From JAPLMI01 sp043798375 (GTDB lineage: Bacteria; Omnitrophota; Gorgyraeia; 2-01-FULL-45-10), in NCBI GenBank assembly GCA_043798375.1, contig JAZDOS010000042.1, positions 6,980 to 70,979 on the forward strand: a stretch of DNA of 64,000 bases, given 5' to 3'. The notes under the pieces were generated by a model that was not told the origin of the DNA, did no database searches, and worked only from the letters and a program-made list of their open reading frames with translations. Positions 29,201 to 36,431 of this stretch are shown here, one piece after another (within the stretch, counting starts at the first letter, position 1; each line of letters opens with the position of its first letter). The position numbers and the translations under genes were made by a program.

Positions 29201-32123
29201 CTATGATCCCGAGCTGAATAAAAGAGTGAGCCATGCTTACCTTGAATCGTATAAGAAACTATTTTCGCTGGGTTATAAGGACGAGGCGGGCCTTGATGAA
29301 AATATTCTGGCTAACCTGCGTCAATTGTCGCACCATCAGGCTAACGCGATAAAATTGAGCCGCGTCTTCGACGCGTGGCTCACTGTGGCTGAAGAGATGC
29401 GGCAGTGGTCGGGCGCGATAGAGAAAAGGTTCCCGCGGCCCATAGAAACTCCGCCTGAAAAACGCGTGGTAATGCTCATATCGGGCGGCGAATCGCCGGG
29501 GGTGAACGATTACTTCTCGCTTATGGCAAAGTCGCTCGCGAAGCAGGGCTGCTCCGTGGAGGCCGTGAGATTCGGGTTGGACGGGCTTGTCCGGGCCAGT
29601 GTAGAATTCGACGGAAATCGCGTATGGATCGACTGGGGTAAATCCGAGAATATACTGCACGCGCCGGGCGCTTTTGAAGGGACCGCGAGGGTAAGGCTCG
29701 ATGACGCGGGCATGCAGGCCCTGTTGGATAATCTGAAAAGTTATTGTAAAACGCTCGTCGTCATCGGCGGAAATGACCATCTGGGCGAAGCGGAAAAGAT
29801 AGCGAAACGGTTAAAATCCGAAGATTCCGATATGGCCGTAGTGGCGCTTCCTAAGACGATAGACCGCGATACGAAAATTTATCCGATCGGCGCCGATACC
29901 GCCGCCCGGAACGCCAACAAACTGGTTTTGCGCGCGGCGGCCCTGCCGGGATCCGGCAAGTGCGTTGTCGTCCAGATGATGGGCCGCGACATGGGCTATT
30001 TCGCGGTAAGGGCGGGAGATATGAAGCCGAAGGTTCGGGACGGTTATACCGACGCCGAGATAAATAAGATGGATATTGTCCGGCCCACCGTCGCAACGCT
30101 CGTGCCAAATAAGCCGGTACCGCTTTCGGATGTAATTGACGCGGTCAGGGTAAGGATGAAGAAATACGGCGCCGCGACGCTCGTCATATCGGAAGGATTC
30201 AGGCTTTCCAGGATCACAAGGGACTCGTCCGGAGTTTTTAAATGCGATAGCGATAAATTGCTGGAGGGCGCCCTCGAGGATAAATTATTATCGGCAAAAC
30301 TCGCGAACCTCTCTACCGATGAGCAGGGGAACCCTAATCTCAGCGGACTGGTTGTGGCGGACTTTCTCGCGGAAGTCCTCGCCCGGGACGAAGAATTAAA
30401 ATTGATAAGGGAAGAGAACCTGTTGCTTGAAAACCCGAATTACAGCTTCAGGGCTTCCGCGCCAAACAGCCTTGACCGCGCCGTCGCGGATAAAGCGATC
30501 GACTTAGCGAGCCGCGTAATATCAGATCCGGACGAACGCGCGAAGGCAATAAATGCGGGCGGTGTATGTATCGCCGCAAAGAGGACCGTTTCCAAAGCGG
30601 AAGACGTCGAAGTGTCTGTCATACCTTTATCCGAGGCGACAGGAAAGGTAGGCCTTGATGACAGCGGCCTCTATACGGATGAGGAATTGTCCGAAAGAAA
30701 CGTTATCGGATATGCCTCGCCGACAGATAACCTTCCCGATATGCCCGAAACCGAAAGCCCCGCGCATCCAGCCGGTTATAATAGAGAACATGCCATCATG
30801 TGGTTAAATTCCCAGGCGGAATCCGCGAGCGAGATGCAGGCAAAAAGGGGTGATGGCTGGAGAAGGCCGAATATATGCGTTATCGCCAGGCCGGACGCCG
30901 ACGATATCATATCGGACCTGAAATACAGAAAGGCCGTATCCAGGGCCGATGAGTACATAATGGAGAGGATAGGGAAAGCGACCGTATATATCCCCGCGCT
31001 CGAGCCCGTATCTCTATTGGCCATAATAAGGAAGTCGTATGAAGCCTACAATAACTATCATATGCTCAATTTGGTGCTGGCGGGGAATATCGAGATCGAT
31101 AAAAACGACGCTCTGCTGGCAAGATTAATGGAGAACCCTTCCACTAAAGACGCGTGCGGGGCTATTGTCGGCGGCGCCAGGCATTCCGGAGGAGACAGGT
31201 TGATATTCGGAAGAAGGCTCGCGGATCTTATTTCGATGGTTCTTTCTTCGTCCGAATCCGTCGCGGCGCTCGCGGCGTTCGGCGAAAAGGCGGGATCGCC
31301 CATGACCGATATAAGGACCAATATTCTCGGGGAATCGCTGAACTTATTGCCCGGCGAGAACGGCCAGCGCATTAAGGCGATCGCCGCTTCTGTTACCGGG
31401 GCTATGCCTCAAGCCGAACCGGCGGTTGTAATGAGCGATGACGATATTAACGCTGTGGTAGAAGCATCCTCCGACGCGGGCGAAGACGCCAGGAAGGCCG
31501 CGGAGGCCGAATTCCCCGGCGAAATGCACCTTGTATTCGTCAGGAAGGCGATCCCCGATATTCAGCAATCGACTACAATCGCGATGAACGTCTTAAATCT
31601 CTGCAGGGAATATTACGCGGATAAACTCGAAGGTTATACCGTTGATATCGTCGACGATCACAAGGCCGCCATGGAGCTTCTCGCGAGAAATCCCAACTGG
31701 TCCAGGAATGATACAATAATAGGGCTTGTCGATAAGGAAAGCCTTGAAGAGCTGGCAGGTGAGCTTGAAGCCGGCAATATGACGGATAAGGCAAAGATAT
31801 TATCGATGCAGAAGGCGGATGACGGCCAGTTTGTTCCCATCAAGCCGTTTTTTGACCTCATGGCAGCTATCGTGAGGATCAATAGGCCTCTCGACAGGGT
31901 GGAAGACAGGGATCTCATCGATTATATCAAAGAGCTGTTAATAAAGATCGGAACCAGGGATATAGACAGGCTTACCGAAGTCCTTGCCTCTGCCGACTTC
32001 CACGATCCTATCCGATTTGCCAGGGACTTTATTATAAGGCTGCTGCCTCCGGCAAGAAAATTCGACACGACAACGCTGAAAAAACTCTACCAGGCCTCCA
32101 AGCTCGTCGTCGAGTCGCTGTAA
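26214..32123 (+). CDS. Giant exported fusion with GT-B glucan synthase/phosphorylase-like and phosphofructokinase modules
   Basis: ATG 26214 gives a cleaner signal peptide start (MRKYRIIINTLAWL, cleavage after VYA) than the in-frame TTG at 26202. An HExxH motif (FHELLHA at 27033) is followed by ESETANH, a plausible third metal ligand. From about 27600 to 29290 the protein resembles glycogen synthase or alpha-glucan phosphorylase: ASEIWNPGGGLG at the start of the first Rossmann half, YSGRGVDEKAGRNRAL and DPRTEAAGYTESN in the second. From about 29460 to 30700 it is a phosphofructokinase of the PfkA superfamily: SGGESPGVN, VIGGNDH, LPKTIDRD and MGRDMG. The GGDGS motif is altered to GGNDH, so nucleotide versus pyrophosphate use is unclear. 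The last 450 residues are an unrecognised alpha/beta tail. It lies directly after the IVP element. Confidence 0.85.
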   Translation: MRKYRIIINTLAWLVIISQAFTLSPVYADSLATPKLTHPDANQARAISNLAEFEVCYGERLLYKGEKLSSVNSVLKNRFLDRKKVYLNEPSILVRENLKLGQVEFISYDREKQAGVFRFKGKPDNLYTVALIPRQGKYSITLHKNSSGSASQSLAKTTDSQDEPLTGHGFSVEDVNKVKLTAWSESGAFRKVMDELEDILKARAPDNLKELLFYTLSAFKEGRDGRQLGYTPARYKDPAHYYLGFGTSRSICLASEFLDEESPLSKFAAEELFHELLHAAMDISKDDSYIESETANHITSLRLAAQFFWGLPEEEALSLSPNMLEHHSRNSLGDAIRLWKTEQQDIRDAVLNNKPLELKKMLVDALKRIGNNPSKLFDILAVCDAASDEMKRHPIQSRYPLLMAVTLLNRKQKLQLVKAVKQGGDAIADLKIADSVLLMLEKKVRPDWLGHQAPNLKGRTVWQVASEIWNPGGGLGRVMQFEAFSFRDMLGQCAGDVRLRTIEPHYAYGKDGVPLDYDKILGAYEGKEENRLKEVDTFEVTVGDETAIAVCSRALNQHGIESYIIKLLKRGADGSLSPYYTEGMYLYRGAEAPAAVPIEDFSAFFSAASLELVARIEAGEKKASEEASSFWNYPVVYFNDGQLGLAPLFRRAFEHFSNNPILKEALVAYKTHTYPNRVFFDVREKNGDEGYGIKVLKRFGIPEKYWEYFTHVIGEELSQETREVADFTSAGLRSADWQAGVSAKQADDVSMYDDWGKWKDFFELVAITNGDYLPITESRFAEAAREALAAADIESLTPMQVFVANRRAKENLNAFLIKRLGDKYIFGISPDKPVLSYSGRGVDEKAGRNRALSNSNIITLVKMGVQVVIGFNVQSEKHNRDELDKLAEELREAKSKDPDGYPGNFIFVPDSDIEIQRLILAASDAQVQDSDPRTEAAGYTESNIKRCAGLQIAPPWPEGILQAGIPFNFNKLGEGATIIPEITLSESDLKKLRRGAYDPELNKRVSHAYLESYKKLFSLGYKDEAGLDENILANLRQLSHHQANAIKLSRVFDAWLTVAEEMRQWSGAIEKRFPRPIETPPEKRVVMLISGGESPGVNDYFSLMAKSLAKQGCSVEAVRFGLDGLVRASVEFDGNRVWIDWGKSENILHAPGAFEGTARVRLDDAGMQALLDNLKSYCKTLVVIGGNDHLGEAEKIAKRLKSEDSDMAVVALPKTIDRDTKIYPIGADTAARNANKLVLRAAALPGSGKCVVVQMMGRDMGYFAVRAGDMKPKVRDGYTDAEINKMDIVRPTVATLVPNKPVPLSDVIDAVRVRMKKYGAATLVISEGFRLSRITRDSSGVFKCDSDKLLEGALEDKLLSAKLANLSTDEQGNPNLSGLVVADFLAEVLARDEELKLIREENLLLENPNYSFRASAPNSLDRAVADKAIDLASRVISDPDERAKAINAGGVCIAAKRTVSKAEDVEVSVIPLSEATGKVGLDDSGLYTDEELSERNVIGYASPTDNLPDMPETESPAHPAGYNREHAIMWLNSQAESASEMQAKRGDGWRRPNICVIARPDADDIISDLKYRKAVSRADEYIMERIGKATVYIPALEPVSLLAIIRKSYEAYNNYHMLNLVLAGNIEIDKNDALLARLMENPSTKDACGAIVGGARHSGGDRLIFGRRLADLISMVLSSSESVAALAAFGEKAGSPMTDIRTNILGESLNLLPGENGQRIKAIAASVTGAMPQAEPAVVMSDDDINAVVEASSDAGEDARKAAEAEFPGEMHLVFVRKAIPDIQQSTTIAMNVLNLCREYYADKLEGYTVDIVDDHKAAMELLARNPNWSRNDTIIGLVDKESLEELAGELEAGNMTDKAKILSMQKADDGQFVPIKPFFDLMAAIVRINRPLDRVEDRDLIDYIKELLIKIGTRDIDRLTEVLASADFHDPIRFARDFIIRLLPPARKFDTTTLKKLYQASKLVVESL

Positions 32124-32190
32124 TCCCAAGAAAACAGGCACCTTTTGTTCTTGACGGAAAATAAGCGTTATGATAATCTAAATCTTCATT

Positions 32191-33219
32191 ATGAAAACGC
32201 TAAGAGTCGGCATAATCGGCTGCGGGACGATATTCCCGATGCACGCCCGGTCGCTTAACAATATAAAGAATGTGAAGCTTACCGCAGTCTGTGATATTAA
32301 GGAGCCGAGGGCGAAGGCCGCGGCCCGCGCTTATAGATGTAATTATTATACAAATTATAAGAAAATGCTGGATGAGGCTGATCTTGATGCCGTCCACATC
32401 TGTACCCCGCACTACCTCCACATGCCGATGGTCCTCGAAGCCGCCAAGCGAAAGATCGACATTCTTACCGAGAAACCGATGGGGCTTAACCCGGCCGAAG
32501 GCCAGAAGGAGATAGGCGCCGCCAAAAGGACAGGCGTAACCTTCAGCGTGATCTCGCAAAATAGGTTCAATCCCGGCTCCCAACTTGTGAAAAACAGAAT
32601 TAAAGACGGCTCGCTCGGGAAATTGAAAGCCGCAAAACTCGTCCTCACCTACCATAAGCCCGACAGTTATTATAAAAAGAGCGACTGGAAGGGGCGCAAA
32701 GATTTAGAAGGCGGCGGCGTAGTCATTGATCAGGCAATCCACTATCTTGATATAGTCAGATGGCTAATTCCGAGCCCCATCGATTACGTCGAGGCGAAGG
32801 TTTCAAGCCGCATGCATTCATTCGTAAACGTCGAAGATACGGCCGAAGGCGTGATGAAATTTAAAAACGGGTTTTATCTTTGTTTTTATCTCATCAATTG
32901 TTACTCGTTCGACGACGATCCTTTTATCGACATGGACTGCGAAAAGGCGAGGGTGCGCATAGTGAAGGACTCGGCATACATAGGATATTACAGCGGTAAG
33001 AATGAGAGTGCACGGCCGCGAGACGACGAATATATAGATTACGGCGACGGTGTCCGCGACTATTGGGGATATTGCCATTATAATCAGATCAGGGATTTCT
33101 ATGATGCTATCCGCAAGCGCCGAAAGCCCGCGATAACGGGTGAAGACGCTCTGAAGACGCAGAAACTCGTGTGGGCGATCTACGAATCCTCGAAGCGCAA
33201 TAAGCGCGTGTATTTCTAA
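32191..33219 (+). CDS. Gfo/Idh/MocA family NAD(P)-dependent oxidoreductase
   Basis: A 342-aa sugar dehydrogenase-type protein. The N-terminal Rossmann fold begins VGIIGCGTIFPMHARSL, and the conserved catalytic EKP motif is present (TEKPMG, near residue 94). The C-terminal half has the usual open beta-sheet signature around GGVVIDQAIHYLDIVRW. Family members oxidise or reduce cyclic sugars, sugar acids and sugar nucleotides. A TTGACG at 32151 with a GATAAT 15 bp later may be its promoter, with suboptimal spacing. No clear ribosome binding site is visible. It is followed by a second, divergent family member and a sugar isomerase, suggesting a small sugar-interconversion unit. The stop codon (33217) lies inside an AGGTT-type palindrome. 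Confidence 0.9.
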   Translation: MKTLRVGIIGCGTIFPMHARSLNNIKNVKLTAVCDIKEPRAKAAARAYRCNYYTNYKKMLDEADLDAVHICTPHYLHMPMVLEAAKRKIDILTEKPMGLNPAEGQKEIGAAKRTGVTFSVISQNRFNPGSQLVKNRIKDGSLGKLKAAKLVLTYHKPDSYYKKSDWKGRKDLEGGGVVIDQAIHYLDIVRWLIPSPIDYVEAKVSSRMHSFVNVEDTAEGVMKFKNGFYLCFYLINCYSFDDDPFIDMDCEKARVRIVKDSAYIGYYSGKNESARPRDDEYIDYGDGVRDYWGYCHYNQIRDFYDAIRKRRKPAITGEDALKTQKLVWAIYESSKRNKRVYF

Positions 33220-33259
33220 CCTGCCAATTCTAACCAGGTTAGAATATGGGGGGTTAGAA
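33214..33259. repeat. AGGTT-family palindrome overlapping a stop codon
   Basis: Outer arms TTCTAACC (33214-33221) and GGTTAGAA (33252-33259) enclose an inner perfect palindrome CTAACCAGGTTAG (33230-33242). The TAA of the upstream oxidoreductase gene is part of the left arm. The right arm abuts the relic of an IVP-type gene. Confidence 0.75.
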
Positions 33260-33337
33260 TATGATGAAGAACTGTTAAGCAATGCCGAAGAAATAGCGAA
33301 AATGTTATCGGGTCTGATTAATTCTTTACAAAGATAA
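33251..33337 (+). pseudogene. Relic of an IVP-type four-helix-bundle gene (C-terminal piece)
   Basis: One frame reads EYDEELLSNAEEIAKMLSG then LINSLQR and stops at 33335-33337. This closely resembles the last helix of 23S rRNA intervening-sequence-type proteins, which commonly end ELL-x-EAEEIGRMLNGLIKSL. There is no start codon or upstream helices, so only the 3' end survives. It follows directly after a palindromic repeat, echoing the intact IVP-type gene inside the repeat element at 25662-26184. Confidence 0.6.
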
Positions 33338-33353
33338 CTTTGTTTGGTATTAT
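33325..33353 (+). promoter_or_regulatory. Sigma70-type promoter
   Basis: TTTACA (33325-33330) and TATTAT (33348-33353) are 17 bp apart. The start would be near 33360, upstream of a ribosome binding site ACGGAG and the ATG at 33417. The -35 overlaps the last codons of the IVP relic, so the decayed gene now serves as promoter sequence. Confidence 0.6.
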
Positions 33354-33416
33354 TTTTTCTTTAACCTATAAGCTTTGAACTATTAGCTATAAACTAAACG
33401 CGTAACGGAGAATAGT

Positions 33417-34466
33417 ATGGCGGTTGTTAGAGTAGCAGTAATCGGCTGCGGTAAGATAGCGGAGCGCGCAAGCTTACCGAATCTGGTGAATTACAAGGAA
33501 AAGGTTGAGGTAAAGGCCCTCTGCGATATAGAGGAAGCGAAAGCAAAAAATTTAAAAGAACGGTTCGAAATTTCGGGCGCCGATATAGTCAAAGACTGGA
33601 AGAAGGTCGTGACAAGGCATGATATCGACGCTATTTTTGTCGATACGCCGAACTATCTTCATGAAGAGATGGCGATAGGAGCGGCGAATAACAAGAAACA
33701 TGTCCTTGTCGAGAAACCCATTTCGATTACAGCTAAGGCCGCGGACAACATGGTCAAGGCCGCGAAGAAGACGGGCGTATATCTTATGGTAGAGCAGACC
33801 CAGAGGTTCGACCCGGTCCACCAGGCGGCGAAGAAGATCCTCGATTCCGGAATGCTGGGCAAGATCCACAATATCAGGGGGCGTATCGGCCACGCCGGGC
33901 CGGAATACTGGTCCGAAGGCAAAGCCCACTGGTTCTACGACAAGAAAAAGTCGGGCGGCGGCGCGATGATCGATATAGGCGTGCACATAACCGACCTTAT
34001 AAGATGGTTCGCGAATAAGAAGATCGCCGAAGTATTCGCGACCATAAGAACGATAGAGAAGAAAGTGCCCGTAGACGATAACGCGACCGTCCTATTCAAA
34101 TTTGAAGACGGCTCCAAGGGCGAGATCGAATGCAGTTGGACGACGAGGCCGTATGAAGTGTTGACCTTCGTCTACGGCAGTAAGGGCAAGATGATGACGG
34201 CGATCGGCACGGAGAAACCCGTTAAAGTTGTGATCGCCAGGACCGGCAAGGGCGAAGATCCGAACTGCGCGCTGGAGGATATCTATCCGGAAATCGGATC
34301 GGGAAGCGGCTGGGAGAACGCCGTCCATTATTTTATCGATTGCGTTATTAACAAAGAGAAGCCTTTCGTCTCAGGCGTTGAGGGAAGAGAGACGATGCGC
34401 GTGATTAACGCGGCGTATGAGTCAAATGATAAAGGAAAGTGGATTAAAGTAATTAGTAAAGAGTAA
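33417..34466 (+). CDS. Gfo/Idh/MocA family NAD(P)-dependent oxidoreductase
   Basis: A 349-aa second member of the family. It has the dinucleotide-binding start VAVIGCGKIAERASLPNL, the catalytic LVEKPIS motif near residue 100, and GGGAMIDIGVHITDLIRW in the C-terminal domain. It is clearly diverged from the preceding gene, so the two probably act on different substrates or on successive steps. ATG 33417 has an upstream ACGGAG. The neighbouring TIM-barrel sugar isomerase/epimerase is a common partner in inositol and rare-sugar catabolism, but no specific substrate can be read from the sequence. The last codons and stop merge into a GAGTAA-type repeat. Confidence 0.9.
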   Translation: MAVVRVAVIGCGKIAERASLPNLVNYKEKVEVKALCDIEEAKAKNLKERFEISGADIVKDWKKVVTRHDIDAIFVDTPNYLHEEMAIGAANNKKHVLVEKPISITAKAADNMVKAAKKTGVYLMVEQTQRFDPVHQAAKKILDSGMLGKIHNIRGRIGHAGPEYWSEGKAHWFYDKKKSGGGAMIDIGVHITDLIRWFANKKIAEVFATIRTIEKKVPVDDNATVLFKFEDGSKGEIECSWTTRPYEVLTFVYGSKGKMMTAIGTEKPVKVVIARTGKGEDPNCALEDIYPEIGSGSGWENAVHYFIDCVINKEKPFVSGVEGRETMRVINAAYESNDKGKWIKVISKE

Positions 34467-34559
34467 TGAGTAAAGAGTAAGTTGTGCCGCCTTTTAATTA
34501 CTCATTACTCATTACTCATTACTCATTACTCATTACGCATTACTCATTACTAATTACGA
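34461..34559. repeat. Tandem 7-bp repeat (ATTACTC) with inverted partner
   Basis: About nine tandem units of ATTACTC, three of them variant, span 34497-34559. The reverse-complement motif GAGTAAT/GAGTAAA occurs at 34461-34480, so the transcript can fold into a hairpin. The stop codon of the upstream oxidoreductase lies in the left part. It could act as a terminator or as a slippage-prone locus. Confidence 0.8.
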
Positions 34560-34583
34560 ATCGCGTATTTTTAAGAGGACTTA

Positions 34584-35402
34584 ATGAAACTCGGACTATG
34601 CACGTGGTCATACAACAGGACATTTAAAGCGGGCAGGATGGATCTTGAGAAGCTTCTCCATATGTGCGCCGATGACTTGAAAGCCGGCGGCGTCGACATC
34701 ATAGATATCCATTTCAGGAACGGAGATAATGTCGACAAACTTCTTGAGGACATGGATTACCTCCTTAAGATAAAAAAGCTTGCCGCTGACCTCGCGATTA
34801 CGATATCCGCGGTATCGCCGGGCAACAGCTTCGGGAAAGATAACCTCAAGGATGAGAAGGCAGAGGTAGACAAGATAAACAGATGGACCGACGTTGCCTA
34901 TATCCTCGGCGCGCCGAATTTAAGGATATTTGCCGGATGGGCGCCGAAAGAGAAACACGCCGAACTCTGGCCAAAAGTCGTAAATAGCGTCAAAGCTTGC
35001 GCCGCCTATGGCGCTAAAAAAGGCGTTGTGATGGCGGTAGAATCTCATAACGGCGGCGGATACCTCCCGACGTCGGTCGAAACGCACAAGCTTCTCGAAG
35101 ACGTCGGCTCGCCGTGGGTCAGGCTGAATCTCGACACCGGCAACTACCGGGACCCGGATATGTACGCGGCATTGAAAAAGTCTATCGCCTGCGCCACGCA
35201 CATGCACTGCAAGATCCATAAGCTGTCGAAGGACGGAAAAGAGCTCGAATTCGATTTCGATAAAATCTTCAAGATTCTTAAAGACGCGAACTGGCGCGGT
35301 TTTTTCAACATCGAATACGAAGGAAAAGAGGATGAACTCGAATACGTCCCGAAATCCTTCGCGATGGTGCGGCAGTTTATGAAGAAGTACGAAATGTTCT
35401 AG
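34584..35402 (+). CDS. Sugar phosphate isomerase/epimerase (AP-endonuclease-2-like TIM barrel)
   Basis: A 272-aa xylose-isomerase-like TIM barrel. Probable metal-binding residues are in MAVESHNG (Glu), LNLDTGN (Asp), HMHCKIH (His) and NIEYEG (Glu), the usual layout of this superfamily. Related enzymes isomerise or epimerise free or phosphorylated sugars and inosose. The start at 34584 follows AGAGG at 34574. It sits between two oxidoreductases and an ABC sugar permease, consistent with uptake and conversion of a carbohydrate, but the substrate is not identifiable. Confidence 0.85.
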   Translation: MKLGLCTWSYNRTFKAGRMDLEKLLHMCADDLKAGGVDIIDIHFRNGDNVDKLLEDMDYLLKIKKLAADLAITISAVSPGNSFGKDNLKDEKAEVDKINRWTDVAYILGAPNLRIFAGWAPKEKHAELWPKVVNSVKACAAYGAKKGVVMAVESHNGGGYLPTSVETHKLLEDVGSPWVRLNLDTGNYRDPDMYAALKKSIACATHMHCKIHKLSKDGKELEFDFDKIFKILKDANWRGFFNIEYEGKEDELEYVPKSFAMVRQFMKKYEMF

Positions 35403-35417
35403 CGTATAACCATATTT

Positions 35418-35453
35418 GACCGACGCGGTCGGCGTACGCCGACCGCGTCGGTC
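35418..35453. repeat. Perfect 36-bp GC-rich palindrome before the ABC permease
   Basis: The sequence starting GACCGACGCGGTC is a perfect palindrome over 36 bp (17-bp arms around TA). It lies 16 bases after the stop of the isomerase gene and 13 bases before the ATG of the permease. No T tract follows. It could be an operator, an attenuator or another mobile palindrome, and it would otherwise be misread as the permease N-terminus. Confidence 0.85.
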
Positions 35454-35466
35454 GGCTAATGTCCAT

Positions 35467-36381
35467 ATGAAGAAAAAAAGGCCGGGATTTTTCGCGAAAC
35501 TCAACGAACAGAAGATGTCCTATGTCTTCGTCGCCCCAGCGGTGCTTCTTTTCCTCATCTTTGTTTTAGGCCCCCTGATAGCTTCATTCTACTGGTCGTT
35601 CACCGAATACGACGGCATACACGCGCCGGTTTGGGTGGGCCTGGCCAATTACAAGGCGATATTTTTTAACGACCCGCGTTTCTGGAAGGCGGTACGCAAT
35701 ACAGTTTTCTACACTGTGGGCGTGATACCGCCCGGCGTGGCGCTATCGCTTCTCCTTGCGATAGCCGTCGATCAGCAGATAAAAGGCAAGAATTTATTCC
35801 GTATGATATATTTTATACCTTCTGTCACGTCGGTCATCGCGATTTCGGTAATATGGAAATGGCTCTTCGCCGGGGAGAAGTACGGCCTCATCAATTATTT
35901 TCTGATATTGATCGGCCTGAAACCGGTGGACTGGTTGATGAGCCCCACCTTTACGCTTCCCGCCATCATGATAATGTCGATATGGGCCGGATTGGGCTAC
36001 AATATGATACTCTTTTTGGCGGGCCTGCAGACTATACCCGCGACGGTTTACGAGGCGGCCGATATAGACGGCGCGAACGTCTGGGATAAATTCTGGAATA
36101 TAACCCTTCCGCTTTTAAAACCTACGATGGTATTCGTCGTCATAATGGGGTTCATCGTTTCATTCCAGGTATTCGAACAGATTTACATAATGACGGAATC
36201 GGAATTCGGCATAGGCGGCGTCCTCGATTCGGCGCTGACCGTAGTGGCCTACCTTTACGACATGGGATTCAGGAAGTTCCAGATGGGGTACGCCTCCGCG
36301 TTGGGTTATATCGTGTTCATAGTGGTATTCATAATAACGATAATCAACATAAGGTTTGTAAAAACGAAGGTTGATTATTAG
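35467..36381 (+). CDS. ABC transporter permease for carbohydrates, MalF/UgpA type
   Basis: This is a 304-aa inner-membrane protein with about six membrane segments. The binding-protein-dependent transport signature is clear: EAADIDGANVWDKFWNI followed by LPLLKP, the loop that contacts the ATPase. I chose ATG 35467 (MKKKRPGFFAKLNEQKMSYV) because an upstream in-frame TTG would make the protein read through the perfect palindrome at 35418. Its likely partners are the MalG-type permease at 40651 and the binding protein at 53267. No ATPase gene is in the window, so a shared MsmX/UgpC-type ATPase encoded elsewhere is likely. Confidence 0.9.
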   Translation: MKKKRPGFFAKLNEQKMSYVFVAPAVLLFLIFVLGPLIASFYWSFTEYDGIHAPVWVGLANYKAIFFNDPRFWKAVRNTVFYTVGVIPPGVALSLLLAIAVDQQIKGKNLFRMIYFIPSVTSVIAISVIWKWLFAGEKYGLINYFLILIGLKPVDWLMSPTFTLPAIMIMSIWAGLGYNMILFLAGLQTIPATVYEAADIDGANVWDKFWNITLPLLKPTMVFVVIMGFIVSFQVFEQIYIMTESEFGIGGVLDSALTVVAYLYDMGFRKFQMGYASALGYIVFIVVFIITIINIRFVKTKVDY

Positions 36382-36399
36382 TTCTGAAAATGCTATACT
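36371..36399 (+). promoter_or_regulatory. Sigma70-type promoter with extended -10
   Basis: TTGATT (36371-36376), a 17-bp spacer and TATACT (36394-36399), preceded by TG at 36391. It overlaps the stop of the permease gene and would drive the GH130-symporter genes from a start near 36406, upstream of the ribosome binding site at 36421-36427. Confidence 0.65.
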
Positions 36400-36431
36400 T
36401 TCAAAACATTTATAAAGAAAGGAAGGAAGAC

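Noticed and set aside
34497..34559. CRISPR-like array
   Set aside because: The units are only 7 bp with no spacers; it is a simple tandem repeat.
35416..35466. TTG start of the ABC permease
   Set aside because: It would translate a perfect palindrome into a basic tail with no family match; ATG 35467 is the natural start.
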